From positions 62,001-126,000 of the forward strand of contig CAZCTC010000010.1 of assembly GCA_964501335.1 (NCBI GenBank): a stretch of 64,000 bases of DNA, given 5' to 3'. The notes under the pieces were generated by a model that did no database searches, was not told where the DNA came from, and was given only the letters and a program-made list of their open reading frames with translations. This DNA comes from CAZCTC01 sp964501335. GTDB taxonomy: Bacteria; Chloroflexota; Anaerolineae; B4-G1; SLSP01. The position numbers and the translations under genes are program-made. Of this stretch, positions 8,161 through 18,113 are shown piece by piece. Within the stretch, counting starts at the first letter, position 1. Each line of letters begins with the position of its first letter.

Positions 8161-8913
8161 CTACCAGCTGAGTGTTTCTCCATCGGCGGGGATGGCAACG
8201 TGGTCGATCAGGCCGGCCCGGGTAAGCTGGTCGGCGAGGGGGCGGCGTTGCAACCGGCAATGGTTGACGGCTTCCATGTGGACGGCGACGATGTGGGCCT
8301 GGGGCGCGGCGCGGCCGACATTGATCACGTCGGCGGCGGTCATGGTGATGGGAGCGCCGATGTTGAATTGGGCGGCGCCGGCGTTGAGGACGATGATGTC
8401 GGGGTGATATTGCTCAAGGACGGCCTGGACGGTGGCGTTCCAGACGGTGTCTCCGGCGATGTAGAGGAGGGGTTCCCGGGGGGGGTTGATGATGAAGCCG
8501 GAGACGGCCCCCATGAGGTTGCCGAGGAGGCCGCGGCCATGTTTTCCGCCCGTGCGGGTGAAGTGGAGACCGTTCACTTCGGCGGAGGTTGCGATGGGCA
8601 AGACGTGGGTGAAGTTTGCTTTTTGGAAGGAGGGCTGATCGGGGGGCTGGCAGATGAGGGGGAGCTGTTTGGGGAGCCGGGCTGCGGCAACGGCATCGAA
8701 ATGATCGAAGTGGGAATGGGTGGCGACGATCATATCGGGATGCAGCAGTTCGTCGATAGGGCAGGGGAGCGGGACCGTCGGGTTGGTGGCGGCGGATGTT
8801 CCAAAGGTCAGGGATTGCAGGGTGTGGGCTTCAGCCAGCAATGGATCGATGAGGATGGATTGGCCGGCCAGTTCGATTTGCAGGGTGGCATGGCGGATCA
8901 GACGTAGTTTCAT
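8161..8913 (-). CDS. Metallo-beta-lactamase-fold hydrolase, UlaG/UPF0173-like
   Basis: 250 residues from the ATG at 8913, chosen because AGGAGG lies 4 nt upstream and the protein then begins with the expected first strand MKLRLIRHATLQIEL. Metal site: THSHFDHFD, His/Asp in IAGDTVWNA, His in AVHMEAVNHC. Family members are small Zn-dependent hydrolases or lactonases; the substrate is unknown. It converges with the operon on the left and is followed upstream by a long repeat-filled gap. Confidence 0.85.
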   Translation of the reverse strand: MKLRLIRHATLQIELAGQSILIDPLLAEAHTLQSLTFGTSAATNPTVPLPCPIDELLHPDMIVATHSHFDHFDAVAAARLPKQLPLICQPPDQPSFQKANFTHVLPIATSAEVNGLHFTRTGGKHGRGLLGNLMGAVSGFIINPPREPLLYIAGDTVWNATVQAVLEQYHPDIIVLNAGAAQFNIGAPITMTAADVINVGRAAPQAHIVAVHMEAVNHCRLQRRPLADQLTRAGLIDHVAIPADGETLSW

Positions 8914-8994
8914 GGGCCTCCTGGGATGGTTGGGAAATTGGATGTGGAAGGTATACCTCATTTTGCGGGAGTGGCAAGGGAGCGGCACCTGGAA

Positions 8995-9063
8995 GGATGA
9001 AAAAGAGATTTCACCGCAGAGGCACAGAGAACACAGAGAAGAAGAGAGGAGATTTTTCTGAAT
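8995..9063. repeat. Dispersed 68-bp repeat, copy 1
   Basis: GGATGAAAAAGAGATTTCAC is followed by purine-rich CAGAGGCACAGAGA/ACACAGAGAAG sequence. A second copy with a few differences is at 30827-30896. In both places a hairpin element follows on the right. 'Cagaggcacagagaacacagag' repeats of this type are common in many environmental genomes; function unknown. Confidence 0.8.
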
Positions 9064-9072
9064 TTTCTCTGT

Positions 9073-9386
9073 AAAAAGGGCTATGTTTTGGCGGGGCCCT
9101 CACCCCCTGCCCCCTCTCCCCTATTTTGTTGTTAAGTAGCGACGCGATTCGAGTGGATGCGTTTTGGGGTATAGCTGCGAGCGATGCGGGAGGGAGAGGG
9201 GGGAAGAGCGTGCCGCCGGGGCGGTTCTGAAAAAGGGCTATGTTTTGGCGCGGCCCTCACCCCCTGCCCCCTCTCCCCTATTTTGTTGTTAAGTAGCGAC
9301 GCGATTCGAGTGGATGCGTTTTGGGGTATAGCTGCGAGCGATGCGGGAGGGAGAGGGGGGAAGAGCGTGCCGCCGGGGCGGTTCTG
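9073..9386. repeat. Two tandem copies of a 157-bp repeat
   Basis: Units 9073-9229 and 9230-9386 are almost identical; a third unit begins at 9387 but continues instead into a hairpin element. Each unit starts AAAAAGGGCTATGTTTT, contains CCCTCACCCCCTGCCCCCTC and, about 90 bp later, GGGAGGGAGAGGGGGG, so each can form a long-range C-rich/G-rich stem. The strings are open in some frames but show no credible start or protein, so I see no gene here. Confidence 0.9.
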
Positions 9387-9395
9387 AAAAAGGGC

Positions 9396-9433
9396 TATGT
9401 TTTCGGCGGCTTCAGAAAGCCGCCGAAAACATA
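9396..9433. repeat. Hairpin element copy A
   Basis: Perfect 17-bp stem: TATGTTTTCGGCGGCTT (9396-9412), loop CAGA, reverse complement at 9417-9433. It is followed by the family's 3' flank (ATAAACAAAAAAAACTCTCT, then a GCGCGG-containing segment to about 9480, with weaker similarity to about 9535). The bases before the stem (GGTTCTGAAAAAGGGC) also match other copies. The region 8914-9648 holds only these repeats and the ribosome-binding site of the next gene. Confidence 0.88.
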
Positions 9434-9648
9434 AACAAAAAAAACTCTCTCCCGATCCAGCGCGGTGCATTTTAGGGGGAAAGCGTCTTATGCGGGGAGG
9501 GGCGATTTTCCAAAGAGGTGCGTTGCATCTTTGAGAAACGTTGATTTATTTTGAGTAAGTTATACAATGTTGCTGATTCTACGTATGGAGCTAATTTTAT
9601 GTTGAGAAGATTGAGAGGCCAGCTGAAGGTAGAATCAAGGAGGATTTT

Positions 9649-10356
9649 ATGGCGGGGAAATTGCGATGGTTGGGCGTGGCGTTTGTCGAGTTTATCACCG
9701 GGGACGGCCGGACGATCCTTTTCGATCCGTGGACGAAGACGGACGGCAGTCCGACCTGCCCGCTGGAGACGGAGGAGATCCGGAAGGCCGATCTGATTCT
9801 GGTGAGCCACGATCATTTCGATCATATCGCTTCGGCGGCGAAGTTGTGTAAACAGACGGGGGCGCTGCTGGGCGGCCCGGATGAGACGATGAAGCGGTTG
9901 ATGCGGGATGAGGGTTTGGAGCCGGAGCAGATTGTCAATCATGGCGCGGGGTATATTGTGGGCGGCGGCACGGTGTTGCCGTGGGCGAAGGTGGTTTCCA
10001 CGCCGGCGTATCATACGTCGAATACTTCGGTGCCGGTCGGGACCATTGTCAAGGCGGTGGATGGGACGACGATCTATCATGCCGGGGATACCAGTCTGAC
10101 CGGCGAGATGGAGATCTATGCGCGGCTTTATCCGTTGGATGTGGCGATTTTGCCGATTTTCGGGATTGCGACGATGGATGCACTTCAGGCGACGGAGGCT
10201 GTGCGGCTGATGAAGCCGCGGAAGGTGATGCCGATCCATTTCGATTTCTGTGCGGAGCCGGAGGCGGTGCTGGCGGAGTTTGTGGCTCTGTGCCGGGAGC
10301 GGGCTCCCGAGGTGGAGATTCTGGTGCCGGCGCCGGGGAAGTATTTTGAGCTTTAA
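9649..10356 (+). CDS. Metallo-beta-lactamase-fold hydrolase, UPF0173 family
   Basis: 235 residues. Metal ligands: SHDHFDH (about 51-57), His in TPAYHTSN, Asp in YHAGDTSL, His in PIHFDF. Overall length and motif order match UPF0173/YtkL-like Zn hydrolases of uncertain substrate. ATG at 9649 follows AAGGAGGA with ideal spacing. Its flanks are repeats on both sides, so it appears to be a single-gene unit. It is a distant homologue of the hydrolase at 8161-8913. Confidence 0.87.
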   Translation: MAGKLRWLGVAFVEFITGDGRTILFDPWTKTDGSPTCPLETEEIRKADLILVSHDHFDHIASAAKLCKQTGALLGGPDETMKRLMRDEGLEPEQIVNHGAGYIVGGGTVLPWAKVVSTPAYHTSNTSVPVGTIVKAVDGTTIYHAGDTSLTGEMEIYARLYPLDVAILPIFGIATMDALQATEAVRLMKPRKVMPIHFDFCAEPEAVLAEFVALCRERAPEVEILVPAPGKYFEL

Positions 10357-10368
10357 GAGGGTTTTTTT

Positions 10369-10412
10369 ATCTATGTTTTCGCGCGCTTCAGAAAGCGCGC
10401 GAAAACATAGAT
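10369..10412. repeat. Hairpin element copy B (stem only)
   Basis: Perfect 20-bp stem: left arm 10369-10388 ends CGCGCGCTT, loop CAGA, right arm 10393-10412 ends AAAACATAGAT. Shares the TATGTTTTC...GAAAACATA ends and TT-CAGA-AA loop with copy A but has CGCGCGC in place of CGGCGGC. The conserved 3' flank is absent. It lies 12 bp after the stop of the hydrolase gene. Confidence 0.85.
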
Positions 10413-10478
10413 ATTTTTCCCCCTTATTTTCTGGGGGACCCATAGCCAGTATTTTGACTGAGAGGCAGGGCGGTAAGG

Positions 10479-10895
10479 ATGAGTGAATACAATCGGCGGA
10501 GACGGCCGCATCTGTTGGCGGGACGGAAGCCGGCGGATGAAGCGGCCCGGCGGCGTTATTATCGCCGGCCTACTCCTGCCGAAAGGGTGGGGGCAGATTT
10601 ATTCTTTTTTATCATGGGAGCCACATCCTTTGTGATTAAAGGGCTTTCGTTGATTTATCAAGACCGTGACTGGAGAATCACTGAGGTGGCGATCGGTGGG
10701 AGTGCAATTGTTATGTTATTGACCATTGAGCTGTCGAAGTCGAGCCGGCTTTTTGTTCTGGGAGTGTTTTGGGCGGTTTTGTCGGCCGTGGCTTTGGTAC
10801 GGATTGAGTCCTATGGAGAGTTGATCTATCTGGCCTTTTGCGGGCTTTTTTTGTTTGATCTGTTTTTGCTTCGCGATAAAGAATGGAATGAGTAG
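10479..10895 (+). CDS. Small multi-pass membrane protein of unknown function
   Basis: 138 residues, not recognised. Arg-rich N-terminus (NRRRRPHLLAGRK, RRRYYRR) followed by three to four hydrophobic segments (about 40-58, 68-84, 89-105, 112-128). The positive N-terminus suggests it is cytoplasmic. The ATG has only a weak AAGG upstream. Flanked by repeats and convergent with the efflux operon. Confidence 0.6.
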   Translation: MSEYNRRRRPHLLAGRKPADEAARRRYYRRPTPAERVGADLFFFIMGATSFVIKGLSLIYQDRDWRITEVAIGGSAIVMLLTIELSKSSRLFVLGVFWAVLSAVALVRIESYGELIYLAFCGLFLFDLFLLRDKEWNE

Positions 10896-10950
10896 AGAAA
10901 AAACCCTTTGCGTGCCATTTCAGGTGCGGAAAGTTTTAGAAGGCCAGTTC

Positions 10951-11022
10951 AGGGTGCCCACGCAGGGGCACCCCTACAGAGACCGTTTCCGGGTAGGGGC
11001 GGCCACATCGGGCCGCCCTTGA
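10951..11022. repeat. GTAGGGGC-type palindromic repeat
   Basis: Contains GGGTGCCCACGCAGGGGCAC followed by CCCTAC, and then GTAGGGGCGGCC...GGGCCGCCC. It is a diverged, two-part relative of the perfect palindrome at 1132-1173. It lies 15 bp beyond the stop codon of the efflux ATPase gene (minus strand) and could act in 3'-end formation. Confidence 0.65.
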
Positions 11023-11036
11023 TCCCAGAAAGACGG

Positions 11037-11807
<771 letters not shown>

Positions 11808-11808
11808 T

Positions 11809-12981
11809 TTATTTCTGCTCCAACAGAATGGTGATGCGGACGGTCATGCCCCAGCGCAGATCGGGATCGGGTTGATCGAGGGCGATGACGGTCTTGTAGA
11901 CAACATCTCCGCTGCTGATGGTTTCGCCGCGCAGGGCGACGGAGACGATATGGCCGGAAAGTTTCTTGTCGTCAAAGGCGGTCAGGGTGATCTGAGCCGG
12001 GTCGCCGGGTTTGATATGGGTAGCGCCCCATTCATCCAGATCGGTCGTTTCGATTTGCAGGGTGGAGAGGTCGGCCAGGACGGCGACGGCCGCGCCGGGT
12101 TGAGCCCAATCGCCCAGGCGCAGTTGCCGTTTGATGAGGGTGCCGGCAAAGGGGGCGCGGAGGGTGGCGGATGCCAGATCTTTTTGGGCCCGTTCGAGCA
12201 GCAGGGTCTTGACTTCGACGTCCAGGGTCAGGAGCGGATCGACGCCCCGTTCCAGTTCGGCCAGCTTGAGACGGGCGCGCTCGACATCGGTTTGAAGGGC
12301 GGCGGCGTCACGGCTGACGGCGGTCTGTTCGCCTTTGCGGGCATCGACGTTGGCCTGGGCGACGGCGAGATCCTGTTTGGCTTTGTTCCAGTTGTCGGTG
12401 TAGACATTCCGCACGTCTTCGGAGATCCATTCCCAGGGGCGATCCTGGGCCCGGGCGTAGGCGGTGGCGGCGTCGGCTTCGGCTTTGCGGGCGCGTTCCA
12501 GTTCGACTTCGGATTGGGTGAGGCTGGGGTAGCGGGCGGTGGTCTGGCCGACGCGGGCCTGGGCGCTGCGCAGAGAGAGTTGCGCGTCGCTGATGTCCTG
12601 GGTGTGATTGAGTTCGGCCTGGTGCAGTTTGGTTTCGGCGGAATCCAGGTCGGCCTGGGCCTGACGGACGGCGAATTCCAGCTGGGTGGTGTCGAGTTGG
12701 GCGATGGGATCCCCGGCTTTGACGGTGGCGCCTTCTTCGACCAGCCATTTGACGATCGGGCCGCTGCGGTCGAAGGCGAGGGAACTCCAGGCGGCGGGGA
12801 CGACTTCTCCCCGGGCGCGGACGGCCAGTTCAGCGGAGGGGGTGCCCTGGGGGGTGAGGGTGAGGGCGATGTTTTGCATGGCGGCGTTGCCGGCGGTTGA
12901 GAGCATGCTGCTGGCGGCGCATAAAACGATGGCCGCGATGAGAATTCCTCCGATGATGAATGCTAACTTCTTGGGTTTCAC
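11809..12981 (-). CDS. HlyD/MacA-like periplasmic adaptor (membrane fusion protein)
   Basis: 390 residues; GTG start at 12981 behind AAGGAGG. N-terminal membrane anchor (about 6-24), then barrel-sandwich/lipoyl half-motifs (VPAAWSSLAFDRSGPIVKWL, LRAPFAGTLIKRQLRLGDW) flanking a long helical hairpin rich in Ala, Gln and Glu (about 110-265), then a beta-barrel domain. Links permease and substrate in MacAB-like efflux or lipoprotein export. No outer-membrane partner gene is nearby, as expected for a mostly monoderm phylum. Confidence 0.88.
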   Translation of the reverse strand: MKPKKLAFIIGGILIAAIVLCAASSMLSTAGNAAMQNIALTLTPQGTPSAELAVRARGEVVPAAWSSLAFDRSGPIVKWLVEEGATVKAGDPIAQLDTTQLEFAVRQAQADLDSAETKLHQAELNHTQDISDAQLSLRSAQARVGQTTARYPSLTQSEVELERARKAEADAATAYARAQDRPWEWISEDVRNVYTDNWNKAKQDLAVAQANVDARKGEQTAVSRDAAALQTDVERARLKLAELERGVDPLLTLDVEVKTLLLERAQKDLASATLRAPFAGTLIKRQLRLGDWAQPGAAVAVLADLSTLQIETTDLDEWGATHIKPGDPAQITLTAFDDKKLSGHIVSVALRGETISSGDVVYKTVIALDQPDPDLRWGMTVRITILLEQK

Positions 12982-12999
12982 GGTTCCTCCTTATTTATT

Positions 13000-13028
13000 C
13001 GTTTTTTCGGCCGAAGGCCGAAAAAACG
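13000..13028. repeat. T-first/A-last perfect hairpin
   Basis: CGTTTTTTCGGCC (13000-13012), loop GAA, perfect complement 13016-13028. It lies between the permease and adaptor genes of the efflux operon (150-bp gap), where it may tune their relative expression. The stem starts with Ts and ends with As, so it is not a normal terminator on either strand. Confidence 0.75.
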
Positions 13029-13130
13029 CTACTTCTGATTTTTGATACTGCCCTGCACCTGAAGCTTTGTTTTTCAGATACGACGCGCTGGATGGGGGGA
13101 GAGTTATTTTGTGTATGGTTTTTTCTTTTT

Positions 13131-15446
13131 TTACTCGGCGTGAAGGGCGATGGCCGGGTCGAGTCGGGCGGCGGTGCGGGCAGGCAGGATTCCGGCGACC
13201 ATGCCTAAGACGATGCTGAAGATGAAGGCGCCCAGGACCAGGCGGGGGGAGAGGTTGAGCATGGTGAGGCCCAGGGAGGCCTGTAGCTGGATGTTGACCA
13301 GGATGACGGTGATCCAGGAGACGACCAGGCCGACGGCGCCGCCCAGGGCGCCGAGTTTGGCAGCGTCGAGGAGCACTTCGGCCAGGATGTCACCGTCATC
13401 GGCACCGACGGCTTTTTTCAGGCCGATTTCCCAGGTGCGCTCTTTGACGGAAATGACCATGGTATTGATGACGGAGACGGCTCCGACAAAGACGGCGATA
13501 GAGAAGATCCCGGCCATGACGGCGATCAGGGTCATGAAGACCTGCTGCAGGTTGCCGAAGATATCGGTGACGGTCTGGACCTGGAGGCCGGGCAGCTCTT
13601 CGCTGATCAGTTTTTTGAAGGATTCCGGCGAGACTCCGGGCTGAGCGCGGACGGAGAGGGCGCCGAGCTCGCTGTTGGCATCGGTCACGGAGACCAGGCC
13701 GTTGATCGACATGTAAGCCGCGGTGTTGTAGCCGCCAAAGTCGTAGGGGACAAAGTCCCAGATGCCGACGATGGTGATTTCTCGTTCTTTCTGTCCTACC
13801 CGGATGCGATCGCCGACGTGTAGATTGTTGACCTGGGCGAGGGAGGCGCCGACCATCATTTCGGTAGCGCTGCCGGGGGCATATTTCCGTCCGGAGGCGA
13901 CCCGGATATCCATCGGCATGTCGAAGCTGAAGTTGCCCAGTTCTGAATTGTTGGCCCAGATTTGGACTTCTTTCATCTCTTTGTCGTCGGTGCCGAAATA
14001 GATCGGGACCTGGCGGGAGTTGAAGCGCATCACTTCGGCGACGCCGGGGAAGTTGCGCAGGACGCGGGCGGTGGATTCGCCCATCGGGACGCCGGCTTTC
14101 TCAGGCTGCAAGAAGAGCATGTCCTGGGTGCCGTTGGTGACATCGTTGAGGGCGGTGTTCATTCCTTCGGCGAGGCTGCCCAGAGCGGCGATGGCGAAGA
14201 TGCCGATGGCGATCCCGCCGGCGGTGAGGATGGGGCGGAGGTTGCGGCGCAGAAGGTAGAAGAGGCGTTTGAGGCCGTGGGCGGCATAGCCGCCGGTGCT
14301 GCCGCCGCGCAGGGCGACTACCGGATCAAGCCGGGCGGCCTGTAAGGCGGGATAAATTCCGGCCAGGACTCCCATGACGGTGCTGAAGGCGACGACGCCG
14401 ACGGCCAGTCGAGGGGTCAGCAGAAAGAGTTTCGAGCCTATCTGGGCGATCAGGGCCTGGTTGGCGAGCATACCGCAGAGGGCTCCTACCAGCATGCCCG
14501 ACAAGCCTCCCAGCCCGGCGATCAGGACGGCTTCGGCGATCACTTCGGAGAGGATGTGGCTGTCTTCTGCGCCCAGGGCTTTTTTCAGGCCGATTTCACG
14601 GCGGCGTTCGTGGACGCTGACGGCCATGGTGTTGACGATGGTGAAGGTGCCGATCAACAGGGAGAGAATCCCACTGGCGCCGATGATGAGGGTGAAGATC
14701 AGGACCTGCTGGCGGGCCTGTTCGACCATGGCTTTGGGCGAGGTAGCGGTGATATCGCTGACTTCGGTTTCGATCTTTTTAGCGACGGCTTCCAGATCGG
14801 CTCCCGGTTGGGGGACGACGCTGACGACCTGAGCTCCGCCGGCTATGAAGACATCCCGGCCCAGCAGGTCTTCGGCGGCTTCGTAGCTGATGTAGGCGGT
14901 GCGGCCACCGACGGTCGGTTCGGATTCCCAGATGCCGACGATTTTGAAGGCGCGGTCGCGGATTTCCAGCAGTTGGCCGACTTCCAGGTGGCGGGCCTGG
15001 GCAAGGCCCCAGGAGACGACCGTTTCGGTCCGGCTGCCGGGATCGGGAATACGGCCGGCATAGAGTTTCAGTCCGCTCATCGGGGGCTCAAATTCCAGGC
15101 CGGGGATGTCGGAGCGGGTGCCGATAAAGGATTCCGGATTGACGGAGATCGTGGCGACATTTTCTTCCGGTTTGGCGATGTTGGCGACGATGGAAACGGT
15201 CAGTCCACGCACTCCGGGAATCCGGCGGATGACACTCATGGCCGATTCGGAGATCGGTTTCGAGTAGTCTTTGGTCATAACAGAGATGCGGGTTTGGGCA
15301 TCATTTCCGGTGAGTTGAATGAGGTCTTCCATCTGTTCCGTGATACCGCCGACCATGGTGACGGCGAAGATGCCGACCGCCACCGCAAACATAGTCAGGG
15401 CCGTGCGCATTTTGCGCCGCAGCAGATAGCGGATAATTTCGTTCAT
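13131..15446 (-). CDS. Fused double FtsX/MacB-type ABC permease
   Basis: 771 residues from the ATG at 15446, preceded by AGGAA and starting at the expected first membrane helix (MNEIIRYLLRRKMRTALTMF). An upstream in-frame start adds 32 residues without support. Two complete permease units are joined: each has one N-terminal TM, a MacB_PCD-type extracytoplasmic domain and three C-terminal TMs ending in a conserved segment (INTMAVSVHERRREIGLKKALGA; INTMVISVKERTWEIGLKKAVGA). Usual permeases of this family are about 400 residues, so this is a pseudo-dimer. First gene of the efflux operon. Confidence 0.9.
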   Translation of the reverse strand: MNEIIRYLLRRKMRTALTMFAVAVGIFAVTMVGGITEQMEDLIQLTGNDAQTRISVMTKDYSKPISESAMSVIRRIPGVRGLTVSIVANIAKPEENVATISVNPESFIGTRSDIPGLEFEPPMSGLKLYAGRIPDPGSRTETVVSWGLAQARHLEVGQLLEIRDRAFKIVGIWESEPTVGGRTAYISYEAAEDLLGRDVFIAGGAQVVSVVPQPGADLEAVAKKIETEVSDITATSPKAMVEQARQQVLIFTLIIGASGILSLLIGTFTIVNTMAVSVHERRREIGLKKALGAEDSHILSEVIAEAVLIAGLGGLSGMLVGALCGMLANQALIAQIGSKLFLLTPRLAVGVVAFSTVMGVLAGIYPALQAARLDPVVALRGGSTGGYAAHGLKRLFYLLRRNLRPILTAGGIAIGIFAIAALGSLAEGMNTALNDVTNGTQDMLFLQPEKAGVPMGESTARVLRNFPGVAEVMRFNSRQVPIYFGTDDKEMKEVQIWANNSELGNFSFDMPMDIRVASGRKYAPGSATEMMVGASLAQVNNLHVGDRIRVGQKEREITIVGIWDFVPYDFGGYNTAAYMSINGLVSVTDANSELGALSVRAQPGVSPESFKKLISEELPGLQVQTVTDIFGNLQQVFMTLIAVMAGIFSIAVFVGAVSVINTMVISVKERTWEIGLKKAVGADDGDILAEVLLDAAKLGALGGAVGLVVSWITVILVNIQLQASLGLTMLNLSPRLVLGAFIFSIVLGMVAGILPARTAARLDPAIALHAE

Positions 15447-15656
15447 AAGGATTCCTGTCTGGTCCAGTTTTTTAAGGGAAAGGCATTTATAGGAAACGCG
15501 CGAAAACAAGAGCTTTTTTATTGGACGGTGTAAGGATACCACGAGGAGTAGTTTTTGCCATCGGACCGGGGGCGGGTTTTGAATCCGCCTGGAGACCGGC
15601 CTGTAACAGGGCTGGAGATGGATATTTTACAGAGAAGAATTTTCTCGGCGGTTTTT

Positions 15657-16106
15657 TCAGGGTAGTTTTTTGGGCAAATCGATGATTCCGAGCCAGAAAT
15701 TCCCCAGAATTTTGACTATTTTGACCAGAGAATCGAAGGTGATCGGTTTGGTGATATAGGCATTGGCGCCGAGATTGTAACTTTGCTGGAGATCTTTTTC
15801 GGCGTGGGAAGATGTGATGATAACGATCGGAATGGAGTTGAATTCAGGGTCGTTTTTAAGTTCGAGCAACGTTTCCCGCCCGTCTTTGCGCGGCATGTTC
15901 AAATCCATTAAAACCAGATCGGGCCGCCTGGGGGGGGCGGCGGCATAGGTTCCCTGTCCACGCAGGTAATCGAGCAGGGCTTCCCCGTTATCCACAAATT
16001 CCAGGGCGATGTTGATATCAGATTTTGCAAGGGCTTCCTGCGTTAACAGGCGATCGTCAGGATCGTCTTCTGCCATCAGAATGAGTAATTTAGAGTGCTC
16101 AGTCAT
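15657..16106 (-). CDS. CheY-like single-domain response regulator, Rcp1 type
   Basis: 149 residues, one receiver domain: acidic pair EDD near 14-16, phosphoacceptor Asp in LVLMDLNMPRKDG, Ser/Thr in VIITSS, Lys in ITKPI. The longer loop and C-terminal helix fit the Rcp1 class paired with phytochrome-like kinases. Overlaps the end of the histidine kinase gene by 8 bp, so they form a coupled pair. No output domain, so signalling must continue through another protein. Confidence 0.92.
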   Translation of the reverse strand: MTEHSKLLILMAEDDPDDRLLTQEALAKSDINIALEFVDNGEALLDYLRGQGTYAAAPPRRPDLVLMDLNMPRKDGRETLLELKNDPEFNSIPIVIITSSHAEKDLQQSYNLGANAYITKPITFDSLVKIVKILGNFWLGIIDLPKKLP

Positions 16107-18090
16107 GGAAACTTCCTCCAGGGTGATTTTTTATTGTGTAGATGTGACCGGCCGGGAGTGTGATGATAAAACGAGAACCCTGTCCTGGAATACTGTGAGC
16201 GGTAATTGCTCCTGCATGGCGTTCCACAATTTTGTGGCAGATTGAGAGCCCCATGCCGACGCCGGCGAATTCTTCCCGGGTATGCAGACGTTGGAAGGGT
16301 TGGAAGATGCGATCCAGATACTTTTCGTCGAATCCAATGCCGTTATCGGCGACAACGATCTGGACCTTTTCCGGGTTTTGAGCCGGGTGGACGGCAATTT
16401 CGATGTGGGGGGGAGTATTTGGGCGATGAAATTTCAAGGCATTGCCGATCAAATTTTGGAAGAGCCGGCGCATTTGACCGGGATCGGCGATAACGGTAGG
16501 GAGTTCGCTGATTTCAATTTTGCCACCGGTTTCTGCGATGGGGATTTCCAGATCGACTAAAAGTTCTTCGATCAGGGGCGTCAGCTGGACGGGGACCAGC
16601 GGTTGGGCCTGGGTGGTGATTTGTGTATAGAGCAGTAACTCATCGATCAGTTGCTGCATTCGTTGGGCGGCATTCTGCATGCGTTTCAGATAATCGAGTT
16701 CCTGGATATCGAGGCGCTCTCCGGCGCGGTTTTCCAGGCGTTCTCCAAAGATGCGAATTTTGCGCAGTGGTTCCTGGAGATCGTGAGAGGCGATGCGGGT
16801 GAAATCTTCCATTTCGGCATTGGCGATGCTTAATTCCAGGGCTTTTTGGGCCAGAGCTTCTTCGCTGAGTTTACGATCAGTGATATTTTCATGGGCGATG
16901 ACCACATAAATGCCTTGAGGCCCCTGAAAACGGGTGGCGTGCATGGTAAACCAGCGTTTTTTTAAGGGGGCATGGCAGGGATATTCGACAGAGAATTCGG
17001 GAATCTCATTTGCAATAAGGCGTCTAATTCCGGTCGCTGTAGAGGCAGCTTCTTCATCCCAGGGGGGACAGGCGTTATCGCAGACCAGCAAATAGTTTCG
17101 TCCCAGGCCGTAATCAACCCAGCCCAGGTTGTTTTCATCGGCAAATTGTTTCCAGGAAGTGTTTACTGCCCGAATTGTGCCGGAAGCGTCGAGGATGGCG
17201 ATCTGTGCGATCAGGGAATCCAGTGTGGATTGGACGAATTGTTGGGATTCTTGAAGTTCGTCGGTTGTTTTTTTTAGATGAAGGTTTTGTTCGCGTAATT
17301 TTTCCCGATTGAGGAAGAGATCCTGGAAGATCACTTTGTAGGGATTCCGGAGGCTGGATTCGACCACGGATTTATAAAGGCTTATGGTAGCGATCAATTT
17401 GAGGATATGGCCTCCCATGTTGAAGAGGTCATAGACATCGGTGTAGACGCTAAAAGCGAGTTCGGCCAGGATAGAAAATAAAACAAAGATCTGGATGTCG
17501 CGCATTTCAACATGGATAGCTTCGAGTTCTTTTTTGATGCTCCAGATTTTGGGGAAAGTGGAGAGCAGCAGCAACATAATGACGATTTCGCTGCTTTTTT
17601 TAAACCAGGTCAGTCCTTCTCCTTCGATATAACAGGCCGGGAAATTTCCGGTGAAAATGGCAATCAGCAGCAGGCTGCCGGTCAGGGTGTATCCTCCCAG
17701 GGTCAGGGGGGGGGAGATTTTGTGCACGGGGAGATAGAATGCCGCCCAGACAGAGATGCTGCAAAGGAACTGGCCGGCGATCCAGAGTTGAGTGGGGAGA
17801 TTGGGGGTGGAATTGTAGAAAATCGGCATGCCTTTATAGGCGAGCAGATGCAGGGCGTGAAACAGGCCGATGAAAAGATAGGCTATGCCTAAAAAGCGCA
17901 GGATGGGGTTTTGGATCATCTGGCGGGTGTTCCAGATGATGATAAAGATACCACCGGCCACGAACACGACAAACATTTCCACCAGGGAATGGAAGAGCAG
18001 GTAATTGTAAATTTTGCTCAGGTAGAGCCCGGTGAGAAGTCCCAGGATTTTTAATAAATCCAGCCCGTAGTGGCGAATGTGAGCGTTCAT
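16099..18090 (-). CDS. MASE3-PAS sensor histidine kinase
   Basis: 663 residues. Eight or so N-terminal membrane segments (about 10-245) with the MASE3-like pattern (LGIAYLFIGLFHALHLLAYKGM), a PAS domain (about 290-405), HisKA with phospho-His in ASHDLQEPLRKI, and HATPase (N-box NLIGNALKFH, G1 DNGIGFD, G2 GVGMGLSI). Probable autophosphorylating sensor that passes phosphate to the overlapping Rcp1-like regulator. Starts 23 bp after the HEAT-repeat gene. The signal is unknown. Confidence 0.93.
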   Translation of the reverse strand: MNAHIRHYGLDLLKILGLLTGLYLSKIYNYLLFHSLVEMFVVFVAGGIFIIIWNTRQMIQNPILRFLGIAYLFIGLFHALHLLAYKGMPIFYNSTPNLPTQLWIAGQFLCSISVWAAFYLPVHKISPPLTLGGYTLTGSLLLIAIFTGNFPACYIEGEGLTWFKKSSEIVIMLLLLSTFPKIWSIKKELEAIHVEMRDIQIFVLFSILAELAFSVYTDVYDLFNMGGHILKLIATISLYKSVVESSLRNPYKVIFQDLFLNREKLREQNLHLKKTTDELQESQQFVQSTLDSLIAQIAILDASGTIRAVNTSWKQFADENNLGWVDYGLGRNYLLVCDNACPPWDEEAASTATGIRRLIANEIPEFSVEYPCHAPLKKRWFTMHATRFQGPQGIYVVIAHENITDRKLSEEALAQKALELSIANAEMEDFTRIASHDLQEPLRKIRIFGERLENRAGERLDIQELDYLKRMQNAAQRMQQLIDELLLYTQITTQAQPLVPVQLTPLIEELLVDLEIPIAETGGKIEISELPTVIADPGQMRRLFQNLIGNALKFHRPNTPPHIEIAVHPAQNPEKVQIVVADNGIGFDEKYLDRIFQPFQRLHTREEFAGVGMGLSICHKIVERHAGAITAHSIPGQGSRFIITLPAGHIYTIKNHPGGSFHD

Positions 18091-18113
18091 AGTTTTGTTT
18101 TTCCTGTAGATTT

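Noticed and set aside
9132..9470. Open frame across the 157-bp tandem repeats
   Set aside because: It only translates the repeat twice; no ribosome-binding site, domain or plausible protein.
15490..15525. Possible half copy of the hairpin element in reverse orientation (CGCGCGAAAACAAGAGC)
   Set aside because: Only one arm is recognisable and no flank matches, so it cannot be separated from chance.
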